Part shown: one piece after another, positions 47,336-59,080 of the stretch
How positions within the stretch are numbered: position 1 is the first letter of the stretch
How the letters are laid out: every line of letters starts with the position of its first letter
Origin: Parasponia andersonii
Lineage: Eukaryota; Streptophyta; Magnoliopsida; Rosales; Cannabaceae
DNA length: 64,000 bases
Direction of reading: 5' to 3'
NCBI GenBank assembly: GCA_002914805.1
Contig: JXTB01000089.1
Coordinates: 37,775 to 101,774, forward strand
Translations under genes and position numbers: made by a program
Notes under the pieces: generated by a model
Databases searched by the model: none
The model's input: the letters and a program-made list of their open reading frames with translations, nothing else
What the model was told of the DNA's origin: nothing

Positions 47336-48424
47336 TAGTAGGAGCGACTACCTCCATTCGCCCTACCACGCGGAAAGAACTATTAAGTACAACAACTAGG
47401 CTATGTGGGGTTTAGAGGAAAGAAAATGGAAGGTATGTACAAAATCTTATTGTTATTATTATTTTTTATATAAAGGTATGTGTAGAGTTGAGAGATACAA
47501 ATTACAAAGTATGAAAGATGGAAAAGAAATGTTTTTTCTTCCTTATTTTCCCTCCACTTCAACCGGCGAAAAAAAAAAGTATCGGAAGGGCAAAAAGAAT
47601 TGAACAAACAATGACAGAGCCAAAAAAATTTTTCAAAGGGAAACATACACTAAATTTTTTTAGCTAATTTTAAAACACATTAATCAACATAAACTAATAT
47701 AAATTTAAATAGAGTATTTAAAGTGAGTCCAAAGAAAAATTATCCAAAATAAGAGCAAATTTTTGGATTTTAAAATAATATAAGAAAAGTTCAAATTTTT
47801 TTTAAAAAATTAGTGGGTTATGTTAGGTATTATTGAATTTTTTTTGATAAAAAGAGCAAAAACTATAATTATAAAAATTTAGAAGAAGCAAATAAAGGAT
47901 AAAATTAAAATTTTCATATAAATTTAGGGTAAAAAACATAATTTTCAAAAAAAATTGAGGGGACCACTGCCTTCACGAGCTTAACTGGCTCCAACTTTGT
48001 TAACAAGCATATCCTAGTTTGATAGAGTATTGTTTCAACCTTTTGAAAGAGTGCATAAATTATTGGTTTTGAAAATAATTGCAGTGGAAAATATGAATTT
48101 TAAAATTTTCAAGAAACTAAAAAGATTCAAAGAAATACTCATATCTAACCTGGTTATACCAACTTAATAAATGAAACAAAATAGAATCTATTCATCTCTT
48201 AAAAATTAAAGCGATTAGGAAAAATCTAAATTTTCCTATTTGACTCTTTCAAATCGTTTAAGCTATGACCTAACACCAAGTACCAGATGTGTAGGCTACT
48301 ATGAAAGCAATAGAATTTCTAAAGGGGATAATTATATTTTTATACCTTACAGTATAATTATTTCTTCATATTATATTTTGTATTTTAGTTATTATCGATA
48401 TTGATCTTTATATTTAGAACTTAT

Positions 48425-48564
48425 AACAAATTCATACTTTCTCTATGACAAACACTAATTTTGACAATTATGTTTATCAAAATACCATTTAAAGTAACAA
48501 ATTCATACTTTCTCTGTGACAAACACTAATTTTGACAATTATGTTTATCAAAATACCATTTAAA
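48425..48564. repeat. 71-bp tandem duplication, nearly identical
   Basis: AACAAATTCATACTTTCTCT starts at 48425 and again at 48496. The copies differ at about one internal base (TCTATG versus TCTGTG), which points to a very recent duplication or ongoing homogenisation. Confidence 0.95.
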
Positions 48565-49926
48565 GTTTAAATATAATATATTCTAAAAGAAACTCGAATT
48601 TAAACTTATCTAAAATTGATAAATATGTTTATGATCAATGTTTAATACTATAGTTTTTGCATTTTTAAATTATTTTTTAATATTTGTCCTATTAGATACT
48701 ATTTTAATTGGTTTTAAATTCAAATAAGTACTATAATATATCTTTGAAATTTTAAAAGTTATTTTGGTAAACTCAGTTGTCAAAATTAGCGTTAGACTTG
48801 TTACAAATTTCAAATCTAAAGGTCATTATTGATAATAACCAAAATACAATATATAATTGAACAAACAATTACAACGCAATATATGAAAATGTAATTACCA
48901 TTTCTAAAACTATGATGATTTTCTTGTTATTGCGTTTTAGTTTCAACACATGAGAACACAAATTTTTCTCTTCTAAAAGAACTATGAAAATATTGTGTTA
49001 GAAAAATACAATGAGGAAACTAATATATAGAGGACTAACAATATTAGTTACCTATTCTTTCTCCATATAATACATGCCACTCGCAAGGAATTCCCTGTGA
49101 ATGGCATGCAACTTAGGTAGTTTTCCATTTTTATAAAAGAGTGTCTATTAGTTATTTTGAATTTTTCAAAATAAAAGATATAATTCTCTAATAATTATTC
49201 TCGAAATATATTATCTTTTAATTTTTAATTATATAATAATTAAAAAAGAAAAAACTAAAAGACAATTACTATTTATAGGATATCCAATCTTATCCGATAT
49301 TTATCGTCTTAATAAAAACAATTACTTTTCTTCTAAAAAATTGTATTATTATTATAGGCATGTAGCACAATTGTTGGGTCAGTCTTTAATCTAAACTTAA
49401 ATATTAGCTTAGTTAGTCCAAAACTTTAGGAATGTCTGTGTGAGTTTGAGAAAAAGAAGAGTCAGAAGTTCAAACTTTGGTAGTGTGTCTATGATATTTT
49501 TTAAAAAGTTTATAGTAAATAATGATCATTAGTTAAGCATTTTAAAAAAAAATCCAAACTTAATTAGACAGTGACTCGTTTAATTCTCCTAAATTTGTGA
49601 TCTATTACAATATTCATGAGCTATAATGAGCTAGCCTGGAACCTAATGAACCTATTAAGCTCCTATGAAATTAATTTGTTAACAAAACTCTTTAATTAAT
49701 AAATATATTTTTTTTAACTCTCAGATTATTTTACTAAAAATCTAGAGTTGCTTACTCAATGAATATATATTACTCAATCAAAAGGGAATAAATAATCCAA
49801 TGATATAGTAACCATTACGTGTAAATTGACCTTTCCTTGGACATTCATAGATCTAACTCTAAATCCGTTAATCTCTCTAATTATTTTTTTATTCTTATTT
49901 TGTTATTTCTTTAACGAAGAATTAAT

Positions 49927-51195
49927 TTATAATGATTATTATCAGAAATGGTGTCCTTAATATCCTAGACTCGAATCAAAACTTAAGAGAATGTCTTTTT
50001 TAACTTCTAACTAGAAAAAAAAGTAGATTCTATATCTAGAAATATGTTCCCAACCATTTGTAACATTATGTCTCCAAAATCCTGAAATATAGGTCCATTA
50101 TTATAATAGACCTCACTCGTATAGATCAAAAGAGATAATGCCACGAATAAGAGTCTATATTTACTATAATTAAGATCAATTAATATATAATTAATGATTG
50201 ATGAACGTGAACTTTCTATATTCTTAAGAAGGTTCTTAAAAATTCACTTTTGTCTTAGTCCAGATCTATATAATATGAATTATATATGGCTGTCTTAATG
50301 TCTTATTATTTTACATTCTAGATAAAATGTACTATTGATAAACCGCATTAATAATCTTGATTAGATAATAAATTCTCTTGCATATAAGTATTATATACTT
50401 AGTTTAAGATTGCATTAATAATAATAAAAAAAAAAAAGCATATCATGATATTTAAATTGCATAACTAAAAGTAAATATAAGCAAACATCAGGAAAAAGTA
50501 ATTTTATTTATTAATCGGCAAATCCTATATTAAATTACTGCTTTTACGGTATAATCCCCAATAAAATTCCCAACTTAAATCATCTTCAATGGAGAAAAAA
50601 ACCAAAATTAAAACGAAAGGTGAAAGTGTGGACAACATATGGAACTCGAGCACAAAATTTATAAATTTTGCCACTGGTTTTCAAGAGAAGACGCTACTTT
50701 ACATTCTGCGGTCAATAATTGGAGGATAATTCATCCAACACTACGAAATTATCAGTCAAAAAAACTAACCATTTTAAGATGTAAGGTCATCTTTAAAAGA
50801 ATGAAAAATAAATAAATAAAGAAGAAAAAAGAAACATTCGATCACCCCTGGCCCCAATCTTGAGGTAATTCTCAAATTAAACCAGAATGCCAATTATTAA
50901 GGAAGCTGAAAAGACCAACTTCTCAATATGAGTTCTACTTTAAAAAAAAAACAAAAAAAGACTCAATATCCAAATTAAAATTTTAAAGAAACTATTAAGG
51001 TTAGAGTAAAAACAGAAGTGAGAAAAACCAAAACCATGCAAAGCAAAGAAGAGTAAATTCCAAAACAATAATACATAGAGGCACCTCGTCAAAACTCTTT
51101 ACATTAAATATACAATAAGAGGAAAAACAATCCAAAAACCACTAGCTGCACCATGGACCAAGAACGCCAGAAACCACTAATTATTTCCTTTTCCT
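49927..51195. repeat. 1.3-kb tandem duplication downstream of UBA2-like gene, copy A
   Basis: Pairs with 51257-52555. Shared blocks in the same order: ATTATCAGAAATGGTG, TAAGATTRCRTYAATAATAA, GTGGACAACATATGG, TTTTCAAGAGAAGACRCTAC, GAGGTAATTCTCAAATTAAA, GAAGTGAGAAAAACCAAAAC, GCTGCACCAT. Divergence is roughly 15-20 percent with indels by eye, so it is older than the other tandem copies. There is no coding frame. It lies downstream (3') of the minus-strand UBA2-like gene and could include alternative 3'-UTR sequence. Confidence 0.8.
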
Positions 51196-51256
51196 TAAGT
51201 TACGGTGATGATGAATCTTTAATGAATAATTAATTTATGATTAAACATAAATTATA

Positions 51257-52278
51257 AAATTCTGATAATCATTATCAGAAATGGTGCTCCTAACGTTCAA
51301 AACTGCAATTAACAGTTAAGAAAATGTCTTTTCTAACTTCTAAAAAGAGAATAACTAGATTACATATCTTTGAAATATGTTCCCACCATTTGTAACATTA
51401 TATCTTCAGACTACTAAATTATTAGTCCATTTATAATAGACTAGATATAATACAACAAACAAGAATTTATATTTACTCTAGATTGATCTATTTATATTTC
51501 CCCTAGATTGAGATCAATCAATATATTCATCGAGCTTCTTAGAAGTTCACTTTCCTTTTGGTTCAGTTCTATATGATCTTGCATTATATGTCCCTTCCTT
51601 TAATGTCCCACTTACTGAGCTTCTTAGAAGTTCACTTTTCTTTTGTATATAATCTGAATTATATATCTCTATCTTAATGTCCCACTATGTTGTCTTGATA
51701 AACTGTACTAATCATAAACCACATTAATAATCTTGATTATATAAATTGTCATGTATATAATAATTATATACTCGGTTTAAGATTACGTCAATAATAAAAA
51801 AAAGTAGCATGATATTTAAATTGTATAATTAAAAGCAAATATAAGAAAACATCAGGAAAATATAATTTTATTTATTAATTACATGCTCAATTCACTGCAT
51901 TTAGGGCATAGCGCATAGTCCACAACAGAAATAAAGAAATTAAATCATATTCAATGAAAAAAAAAAGGAAATTAAAACAAAAGGTGAAACAGTGGACAAC
52001 ATATGGTGCTTAAGCAAAAAAATTTATGCACATTTTGCCACTAGTTTTCAAGAGAAGACACTACTTCACATTGTGCGGTCAAGAATTGATGGATAATTTC
52101 GCCGAAATCTTCGAAATGTTCAGCCAAGAAACTAACCTTTCTAAGATGTAAGGACACATCTTTGAAAAGGAGGAAAAAAAATTGGATCACCCCGAGCCCA
52201 AGCTTGAGGTAATTCTCAAATTAAACCACAATGCCAATTATTTGAGAAAGCTCAAAAGACCAATCACTCGATATGAAT

Positions 52279-52311
<33 letters not shown>

Positions 52312-52555
52312 ACTCAATATCCAAATTAAAAAGCTAAAGAAATAAGATGGGGAAAAAGAAGTGAGAAAAACCAAAACCTTGCTAAGCAACGAAGAGAGTA
52401 AATTCCAATACAATATGAATACATAAAGACACCTCTTTAAAACTTTTTATAGTTTATTCACAACAAGAGAAAATACAAGCCAGAAACCGCGAGTAGAAAA
52501 TGCATACTGTGAAATATAGGCTGCACCATATATCAAGAAAGCCATTCATTCAATG
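51257..52555. repeat. 1.3-kb tandem duplication, copy B
   Basis: Partner of 49927-51195, about 1330 bp away. It has its own internal duplication of GAGCTTCTTAGAAGTTCACT at about 51532 and 51618, 86 bp apart, and an (AT)n run at 52283-52310 absent from copy A. Confidence 0.8.
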
Positions 52556-53099
52556 GAAAGAGAGTTTATAAAGTCACTCCTTGCTTTCCAAAAGTGGAGA
52601 CTCAACTAAAAATACAGGTTCGCAAGAGAATAAGATCCAGTAGTCTCGAGATCTTGTTTCAAAGTTGCGCAAAACAAATCCAAAGAAGTACAAAGCGGTT
52701 TAAAGTATATAACATCATAAAGTGTGTTTCCATACGGAAAATTAGAGTAGCTAACTGAAGAACTTTAAGGAACCAACTCTTAGAATCATAGTACAAAATC
52801 ATCATAATTGGAAGGGAAATAAAAAACAATAAAGGATCACTAACCAAAAAATAATTAGAAGAGTAGGAAGAGAGGGGTCAAAAAGGAAAAGAAAAATAAA
52901 AGAATGTGCAACTGTAATAGTTGAGAAACTGAAAATATTTCAAATCTTACAAATAAGGAGGTCAAAGAAAATAACAGAGTACGAAGTAAAAAAAAAAAAA
53001 GAAAATGGAGCAGACCGAAAGATCTCTTCGAGCTTGGGAAAAATTAAAATAGTCAGTAAACTGTGAAAGTAGAAAAATTAAACTTCAAAAATTAAACTA
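52556..53099. other. 3' flank of the UBA2-like gene
   Basis: AT-rich sequence between the tandem duplication and the inferred 3'-UTR exon. Part of it may be the rest of the 3' UTR on the minus strand; no clear end of the transcript can be read. Confidence 0.35.
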
Positions 53100-53192
53100 C
53101 TTTTCCATAAAGTGATTGACCACAGCTAGCTCATAGGATAGAGATTTCCCCAGAAACATGGTCATCGATCCTGAAGATCAGCAGCACTTAAT
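53100..53192 (-). other. inferred 3'-UTR exon of the UBA2-like gene
   Basis: On the minus strand a good acceptor (TTAATATTTGCAG) ends at 53193 and is followed by ATTAAGTGCTGCTGATCTTC. Splicing from the donor after 54632 would place the first exon base A behind TG and so complete a TGA stop codon. The left limit given here is arbitrary. Alternative splicing of 3'-UTR introns has been reported for Arabidopsis UBA2 genes (established knowledge); the exon itself is inferred. Confidence 0.5.
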
Positions 53193-53375
53193 CTGCAAAT
53201 ATTAAGCTTGAGCATGTAAGTGCAGAAAAACAAATAAAAACACTTATTTGCCGGTAGGATAATGATACTCCACATATTGAAACTTTAAATGACAAATATT
53301 ATGTTCTTATAGAATGGGATTGTAACTTTCATAAAAAGATTCATATGATGCAATTGTAAAACAACAAAAATAACC

Positions 53376-53870
53376 AAAATATAAAATTGGAAGACAGTAA
53401 CATGAGGATGAAGGTACGTAGAATGACTTGAGTCCGAAAAATCAAGATTAAAAAGGTCAAAGACTCAAAGTACAAGCAAATGCCTATAGTAGAAAAAGGC
53501 CATCAATTATTGGTTGTTTGGGATAAAACATAAGGAAAGGTCACAATAACCAGTAAATGTTCCTTTTAAAACAAAAGGAAAACAAGTTAAACAAACTTGC
53601 TCACTTTAGTATGATAAAATATCAAATGGTAATGTGCTCTACAATCCTCATTGTAAGACTATGTTACTGGGGTTCCTCTATATGTTGAATAATGATTTAA
53701 AAAAAAAAGGGAAAAAAAATATTTCTAAATTCCAAAGGAAGGCAAAACATTGATAAAATTCTGGTAATATAACAGAGTCAAATTACAAGAGATTAACTCT
53801 TGCACAAACGAGTTTAACTTCACAAAATCATCAGTTTTCAGTAGGAAGATACTACTACAAAGAAAACCGA
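53376..53870. repeat. tandem duplication in the UBA2-like 3' intron, copy C
   Basis: Pairs with 53871-54262. Both share, in order, AGAATGA-TGAGTCC, AAGAATCAAAGTACAAG or AGACTCAAAGTACAAG, AGGAAAGRTCAYAATAACCAG, GGGGTTCCTC, then CATCAGTTYTCAGTAGGAAG. Copy C is about 100 bp longer. It lies inside the proposed 53193-54631 intron. Confidence 0.8.
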
Positions 53871-54262
53871 AATTAAAAATTGGGAAACAGCAGCATTAGG
53901 AAGGTATGCAGAATGAATGAGTCCCCAAAATCGAATTTCAAAGGTTAAAGAATCAAAGTACAAGTAAAAACAAAATAGCGAAGGAGCATTAGGAAAGATC
54001 ATAATAACCAGCAACAGTACCTTCTAAATGATGGGAAAAAAAAAAAAAAAAAAGGCTTTCATTGTTGCAGGGGTTCCTCAATAAGCTGAGTAATAATAAA
54101 CAACAAGGAAAAAACAAGCTATTTCTAAAATGAAGGAACAAGATCGATGAAATTTTGATGACAAAACAAAGTCCAATGTCAGAGAAATCAACTCTCGCAT
54201 AAACTAGTTTAACTTGAAAAAACCATCAGTTCTCAGTAGGAAGATACTGCTTCCAAGGAAAC
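53871..54262. repeat. tandem duplication in the UBA2-like 3' intron, copy D
   Basis: Partner of 53376-53870, with the same block order and a longer poly-A run at about 54036-54053. Divergence is about 15 percent by eye. Confidence 0.8.
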
Positions 54263-54419
54263 CAACATAACATTCCCTTAGCAAATGGTACAAAATATAT
54301 GGAAAACTTCATCAAGAAGAGCAGAAATAATGACCAAAACCACACAAACTCCCATAAGTTGAAAATCGCAAATAACTTCAGTATTAACTATGAACCAAGA
54401 AAAAGTGTTAAAAGCCCCG

Positions 54420-54449
<30 letters not shown>
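54420..54449. repeat. (AT)n microsatellite in 3' intron
   Basis: A run of TA units broken by one G, within the proposed 3' intron of the UBA2-like gene. Confidence 0.9.
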
Positions 54450-54450
<1 letters not shown>

Positions 54451-54631
54451 GACATTTCAACAAAAAAAGTCAGAAAAAACAATTAAAACAAACCGAACTT
54501 GGAACATTGGACAAGAAAATCAGAAGACTAAGAAAACGAAAAGTGAAAAAGCGCAATAAAACGTTAAAACTGAGAAGAAGAAAAAAAACAAGAAGGTAGA
54601 AAACAAGCAAACCAACTGAAAAACATCATAC

Positions 54632-55041
54632 CACATATACGACGGGTAGCCGGTGATAGCCCCACCGGTTCCCTGAACTTTACCAGACGCCGCCTGGCCG
54701 AACTGCGGATTCGGAAAAACTTGCTGGAAAGCCTGCAGCGTCGTTGGCGGGACACTGGGCCGGAACGAGCCGAGCACGGAGGTGCTCCCTCCACCTGAAG
54801 TACCCGACCCACGAACACCCGCACCCGCCTGAGCCACTTGGCTCGTCGGAATCACCCCCGGGTTCAATGTCCCAGCCACAATTGCCGGACCAACTGACCC
54901 AGGAATCATCCCGGCAGCAGGGTGGGGCAAAGGCAAAAACCCGCCATAAAGGGGATAGAGGCCAGGATGCTGACCGAACATCGCCAAATTCTGCGCGGCA
55001 GCCATCGCTGCTGCTGTTGTCATCATCGGAGGAGGCTGCAG

Positions 55042-55074
<33 letters not shown>

Positions 55075-56001
55075 CGGCTGCGGCTGCGGTGGCGCAACCG
55101 CGGACTGAGCTTGGTTCTTGTTCTTCCCATCGGCGGCCTTCTGGCAATGCAGTTGGTGCCCTTCGAACATCTTGTACGGCTCCTGGAGGGCCTTCCTGAA
55201 CCCCTCGACAGTCTTATACACAAACAGAGCAAAACCCCTCGATTTCCCGGTCTGCGTGTCGAACCCGATCGGGCCGGTCTCGATCTCCCCGAACTTGGCG
55301 AAGAACGCCCTCAGTCTCTCCGGGTCGACGTCGTTCGGGACGTTGCTGACGTAGATCTTCCGGAATGGCGCCGACGACCAGTCCTGGGCCTGGGCCGGCC
55401 CACCTGCCACCGAGCCCACCGAGCCCACCGAAGCCAGCTGGCACGAGGCGATCCGGTTCTTGATCTTCTTCAGGGGGTTCTTCAAGGCCTTGACGGCGGC
55501 TCGGCGCGTCTTGAAGAGAACGAAGCCGTACCCTTTGTTCTTCCCGGTGGCCCTGTCCAAGACCACGTTACACTCCTCGATCTGGCCAAAGAGTTCGAAG
55601 GTGGAGACGAGGTTTTCGGAGGTTGTGTCCCAGCCGAGGCCGTACACGAAGATCTTACGGTGGCTGGCGTCACGGTCGGCGAGATCTCGGACTCGGTGGA
55701 AGAGGGCGGAGTCCTCGAGGGCGGCGTCGCAGATGAGGTCGATCAAGTGGTCCTTGGAGTAAGGCTCGAGGAGCACGGAGAGGCTCTCCGAGTCGGACTC
55801 GGAGTCGGACTCGTCCGAGTCGACAACATCGTCGTGGTCGTAAGGTTTTATGGGGTCTTCCTGGTCGGTGGGCATATCGGGCTTTTGGAGGAGGTTTTGT
55901 TGGGCCTTGAGTTTCTTCCTATATCTTCTCTCTGATGTTGGGATTCTTTTACGCTTCTTGGGTTTCTCGGTGGACGCCATTGCTGATGGGTTTTGGTTCA
56001 T
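54632..56001 (-). CDS. UBP1-associated protein 2 (UBA2A-like), two-RRM RNA-binding protein
   Basis: Minus-strand gene encoding about 456 residues. There is a basic N-terminus (KPKKRKR at 13-19, RRYRKKLK at 25-32), then an acidic Ser/Asp/Glu stretch (57-73) and LLEPYSKDHLIDLI. RRM1 spans about 116-190, with RNP2 IFVYGL and RNP1 KGYGFVLF. RRM2 spans about 215-289, with RNP2 IYVSNV and RNP1 RGFALFVY. A Gln/Ala/Pro-rich linker and a Gly/Pro-rich tail ending GYPSYM follow. UBA2 proteins are nuclear, bind U-rich RNA with UBP1 and act in ABA, wound and senescence responses in Arabidopsis. Start chosen at 56001; MAS at residue 8 is an alternative with better context. Unspliced reading continues through W and 36 Phe-rich residues, which I judge intronic. 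The donor GTATG follows 54632, leaving TG, and the stop would be completed by the A at 53192. Confidence 0.9.
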
Positions 56002-56106
56002 CTTTGAGATAGAAGACAGACACTGAGAAGGGATGGATTTTAGGTTCTCGTGGCTTGGGCTTTTTTTTTTCCTTAAAATTTAAATCTAATTGATAACAAG
56101 ACATGG

Positions 56107-56180
56107 GTCTGGGTGGTGTAGTTGGTTATCACGCTAGTCTCACACACTAGAGGTCCCCGGTTCGAACCCGGGCTCAGACA
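56107..56180 (+). tRNA. tRNA-Val (CAC)
   Basis: A 74-nt cloverleaf. Acceptor GTCTGGG pairs with CTCAGAC (one G-U), then discriminator A. The D-arm contains GTGTAGTTGGTTATCAC, the anticodon stem is CTAGT/ACTAG around the loop CTCACAC giving anticodon CAC, and the T-arm is CCCCGGTTCGAACCCGGG. Internal A and B boxes are intact (TGGTGTAGTTGG and GGTTCGAAC). No CCA is encoded, as expected in a nuclear gene. It lies about 105 bp upstream of and divergent from the UBA2-like gene. Confidence 0.97.
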
Positions 56181-56183
56181 AGC

Positions 56184-56188
56184 TTTTT
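56184..56188 (+). terminator. Pol III terminator
   Basis: TTTTT three bases after the tRNA 3' end, a standard RNA polymerase III stop signal. Confidence 0.85.
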
Positions 56189-56824
56189 AATGTTAGTGAA
56201 TTCTATAGAAGGAGTTTTTTAATGCTGGGCCTGGGCCGGTATGATTCGGGAAACCAGTTGTCTCATATAACTGGTCCTGTGATTTCTACGGATTAAGCAA
56301 TGTTACTTGGAAGTTGCTTAGAGGCGGCTTTCTAAGAGAAGCTGGGTCTTAAGGCCTGGTGTGACTGAAACTCTTATTGCCGAACAATTATTATATGCTT
56401 AAAGGAGATCATTTGCCTTCTTCTCAAGTTAAGATTAATTGTATAATATAGTTTTAACATTGAAGGTGTCTTCCCTGTATTTACGCTTTGTATTATTGCT
56501 CGTCTTAATTTGGTGTTGTAAGGGGTTGACTTGGCTTGAACACCTTGAGAGCCTTTAAATTAATTTTGTCGCAGTCGAGAAGTTTCCCCTCTTTTTTCTT
56601 CTCTTTTTTTCAAAAAATAAAAGAAGTTTATTTAGACTACACTTTAATTGAGGAAAAAAAAAGGCTCCAACATATAATTATACAGAATACTTATTGTACA
56701 AACTGTTCATGCGACTGAGTTGTGCTTTGCTTCTCCGAATCACCGTATGTGACCAAATCATAATCATCACTTAAGCTTTGATGCAAATTCCCCTTGTGAT
56801 TCTTTTATGATGCATCATAGTTCT
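56189..56824. other. intergenic DNA between tRNA and solo LTR
   Basis: No gene is recognised. Slightly GC-richer sequence follows the tRNA up to about 56360, then AT-rich DNA with a C/T-rich run near 56586-56612. The last five bases (56820-56824) are the left target duplication of the solo LTR. Confidence 0.45.
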
Positions 56825-59080
56825 TGTGAAATCCTATAAAAAATTGTAAGGACAAATTGGCCTTTTGACCCTAATAAAAAAAATGAATGAATTTTGACGA
56901 ATTTGGGTCTAGGTTCATTTGGGCAAAAATATAAAAAAAAGTTTGAAAATTAGGGTCAAAATGTAATTATTCAATGGTATTTTTGAGAAGATTTTCAGAA
57001 AATTAGGTCCAAGTGCAAATAAGCAAAACAGTGCTCAATTAACCTGAAGTTGACACGTGGCATTATAATTACAAAAATTGCTCCTAAGTCTCCGCATTCT
57101 CCTATTCTTTTTCGATTTAATCCCTGGAGCAAAACCCAATACCCGAAATCCGGCGAAGCTCTGTCGAGCCACCTCCAGCCATCGTTGTCCCGCGCCACTG
57201 ACCGGCGTCGACGTCCAGCTGTGGACAAAGCTCTCGCCACCAGAACCAGAACCAGCCCCGTCGGAGCCGCTGATCGCTGGAAAAACACAGAAAACGCCGC
57301 GGCTTCTTTTCCTCGCCGGAGCCGATTCCGGCCATCGTTCGCTGCGAAATTGGTCGCCATGGACTTGTCTCCTCACGAACAATCTAATGGTAGGTACCTC
57401 GTATCTCAATTTTACTCCGTTTGATTTTAATTTCATTGGACAATTTTGTATATAATTGGTTTTGAAATTGACTTTTCGATCGAACCGTTAGATTTTAAAA
57501 CTGATATCATTTTTGGAATCTATGTTGAAAATAGAAAAATGAGATATATATTGACTATATTCCGAAAAGGGCCCAAAAAATGAAATCAGACGGCTCAAAT
57601 TTACCTCGATTTGCGTGTCATGGGGCCCGCATCTAAATTTGACAAATTATATGTCTAACCTAGGGTTTTTTGGTACTCTGAATTCAGTGGTGAAGTCTGT
57701 TTCATGATTTGAAGTTCCATTTGAAAATCAAGTTTTCAAACTAAGGAATCAAAGTTTCGAAAACGATGTCCGCTCTTCTAAACGACACCAAACTTTCTCC
57801 ATAGCCTTGTAATACTAGTTGGACGCTCGATAGAGGAAGGGATTTGATTACTTGATTCTAAAATCAATTTAATTTACGAATTTTAAATATTTTCAATAAA
57901 TATAAAATTTCGTGAAATAATTTATAAAAATTATATTTATATCTATTTTTGGCCTGATTTGAGATATAAACTGCCTGGAAGACACGTCACACTGGTTGGC
58001 GTGTCATATATACTGTTTTGGATTGATTTCTACAGGAAATTGGATTTTTGAGTTTTGATAGAAAATAGCTGTTGTAATGTCGAAATTTTTAGAAAATCCA
58101 AAATAGTCTGAGAACTCAATTTTGAGGACTGGAAGTAATTTGATCAAAGAATACTGCATGGTTATTTTGAGATTTTGTGGAAATAGTGCATATCCTTATT
58201 CTGTCATTTATAAAACATTTGCATACATTCACACATTTATGATGCCCTATATTGGGTGATCGAACTTACGATGCCCACATCAGATGATAGGACTTATGAT
58301 GCCCACATCAGGTGATCGGACTTACGATGCCCCACATTAGGTGATCGGACTTACGACGCCTCTTTAGGCAACTCAGACTTATGAGTGATCCACCAGAACA
58401 CTTCGGACATCATAATTGTATACATGATTGTATGATGGCTTGAGTAGATATGTTCTGGTTTTGATGGATGTTTTACAATGGTTTGGAATGTTTGAACCGT
58501 TGGACTACGATTTCCACTTGAGTTTTATGAACTGTTTTGAATAGAATACTAACCATGTAAGACCTTCAACATGAGCATATTATATGTATATAAGAACTTG
58601 AAATCGATTCTTTACTGGGCATTAGCTCACCCCCTTTCTTTCCCTCAGGTGGCACTCAGTGTAATTTGAATAAGAAGAGTTAGATCGAGTCATTTGCAGA
58701 ACAACTAGTTATTTATAATTTGGTAAATTTCTACGAAACTTGTGAAATATATAAATTTCAGTAGGAATTTGAATTTCATTATACTTTATAATTAGAATAT
58801 GAAATCTGGACACGGTTTGTATTACTTATATCTGTGTTTGAGTATGAGATGATCTGTGATGTACGGCTATTAAATAATTATTTTAATTACGGTCTATGTT
58901 TAATAAGTGACGCATAACTGTGAGATTTTATTTTTAATTAAAAATTTTGTTGAGACCAATTTTAAAAAATTAGAGATCTTGGGACAAAATTTTGAATGAA
59001 TTAAGTCTTTTTATTTAGTTCTTTTTGGTATTTCTAATTTATGAAATACTCGTTTGGTGACCCGGCCTCAAGTCATGACA
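56825..59080 (+). mobile_element. 2256-bp chromovirus-type solo LTR, TSD GTTCT
   Basis: Begins TGTGAAATCC and ends AAGTCATGACA, with exact 5-bp duplications GTTCT at 56820-56824 and 59081-59085. It shares several blocks in order with the LTR at 13715-15790: TTTACCTCGATTTRCG then TTATATGTCWAACCTAG, the ATTCT...CTAACCATG and GCTCACCCC region, and a similar terminal GTGACCCGG-GACA. No internal element sequence lies between the duplications. Open frames at 57035-57455 fall in the GC-rich middle of the LTR and are not host genes. Length and end similarity place it with the Tekay-like family. Confidence 0.88.
58241..58383 (+). repeat. 28-29-bp array inside the solo LTR
   Basis: Five units start GATGCC (last one GACGCC) at 58241, 58270, 58298, 58326 and 58355. 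Each carries CACATCAGGTGATCGGACTT or a variant. The corresponding part of the 13.7-kb LTR does not show this array clearly. Confidence 0.9.

Larger units (their letters stand above)
46687..49926. other. intergenic DNA, no gene seen
   Basis: AT-rich. It contains a poly-T tract near 46716-46732, an AAG microsatellite and a 71-bp duplication listed separately. Open frames at 46694 and around 47400-47650 are low-complexity or unsupported. Confidence 0.45.

Noticed and set aside
54520-54631. Hydrophobic C-terminal extension of the UBA2-like protein
   Set aside because: It begins exactly at a good GTATG donor, is poly-Phe/T-rich like an intron, and the family tail ends near GYPSYM; treated as intronic, though retention is noted as a finding.
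54744-55935. Plus-strand frames of 151 and 337 codons opposite the UBA2-like gene
   Set aside because: They are shadows of a GC-rich coding exon. The minus frame has two full RRMs with RNP motifs, and the plus frames have no recognisable domain.
57035-57455. Frames of 100-130 codons at 57 kb
   Set aside because: They sit within the solo LTR bounded by GTTCT duplications, overlap one another on both strands and match nothing recognised.
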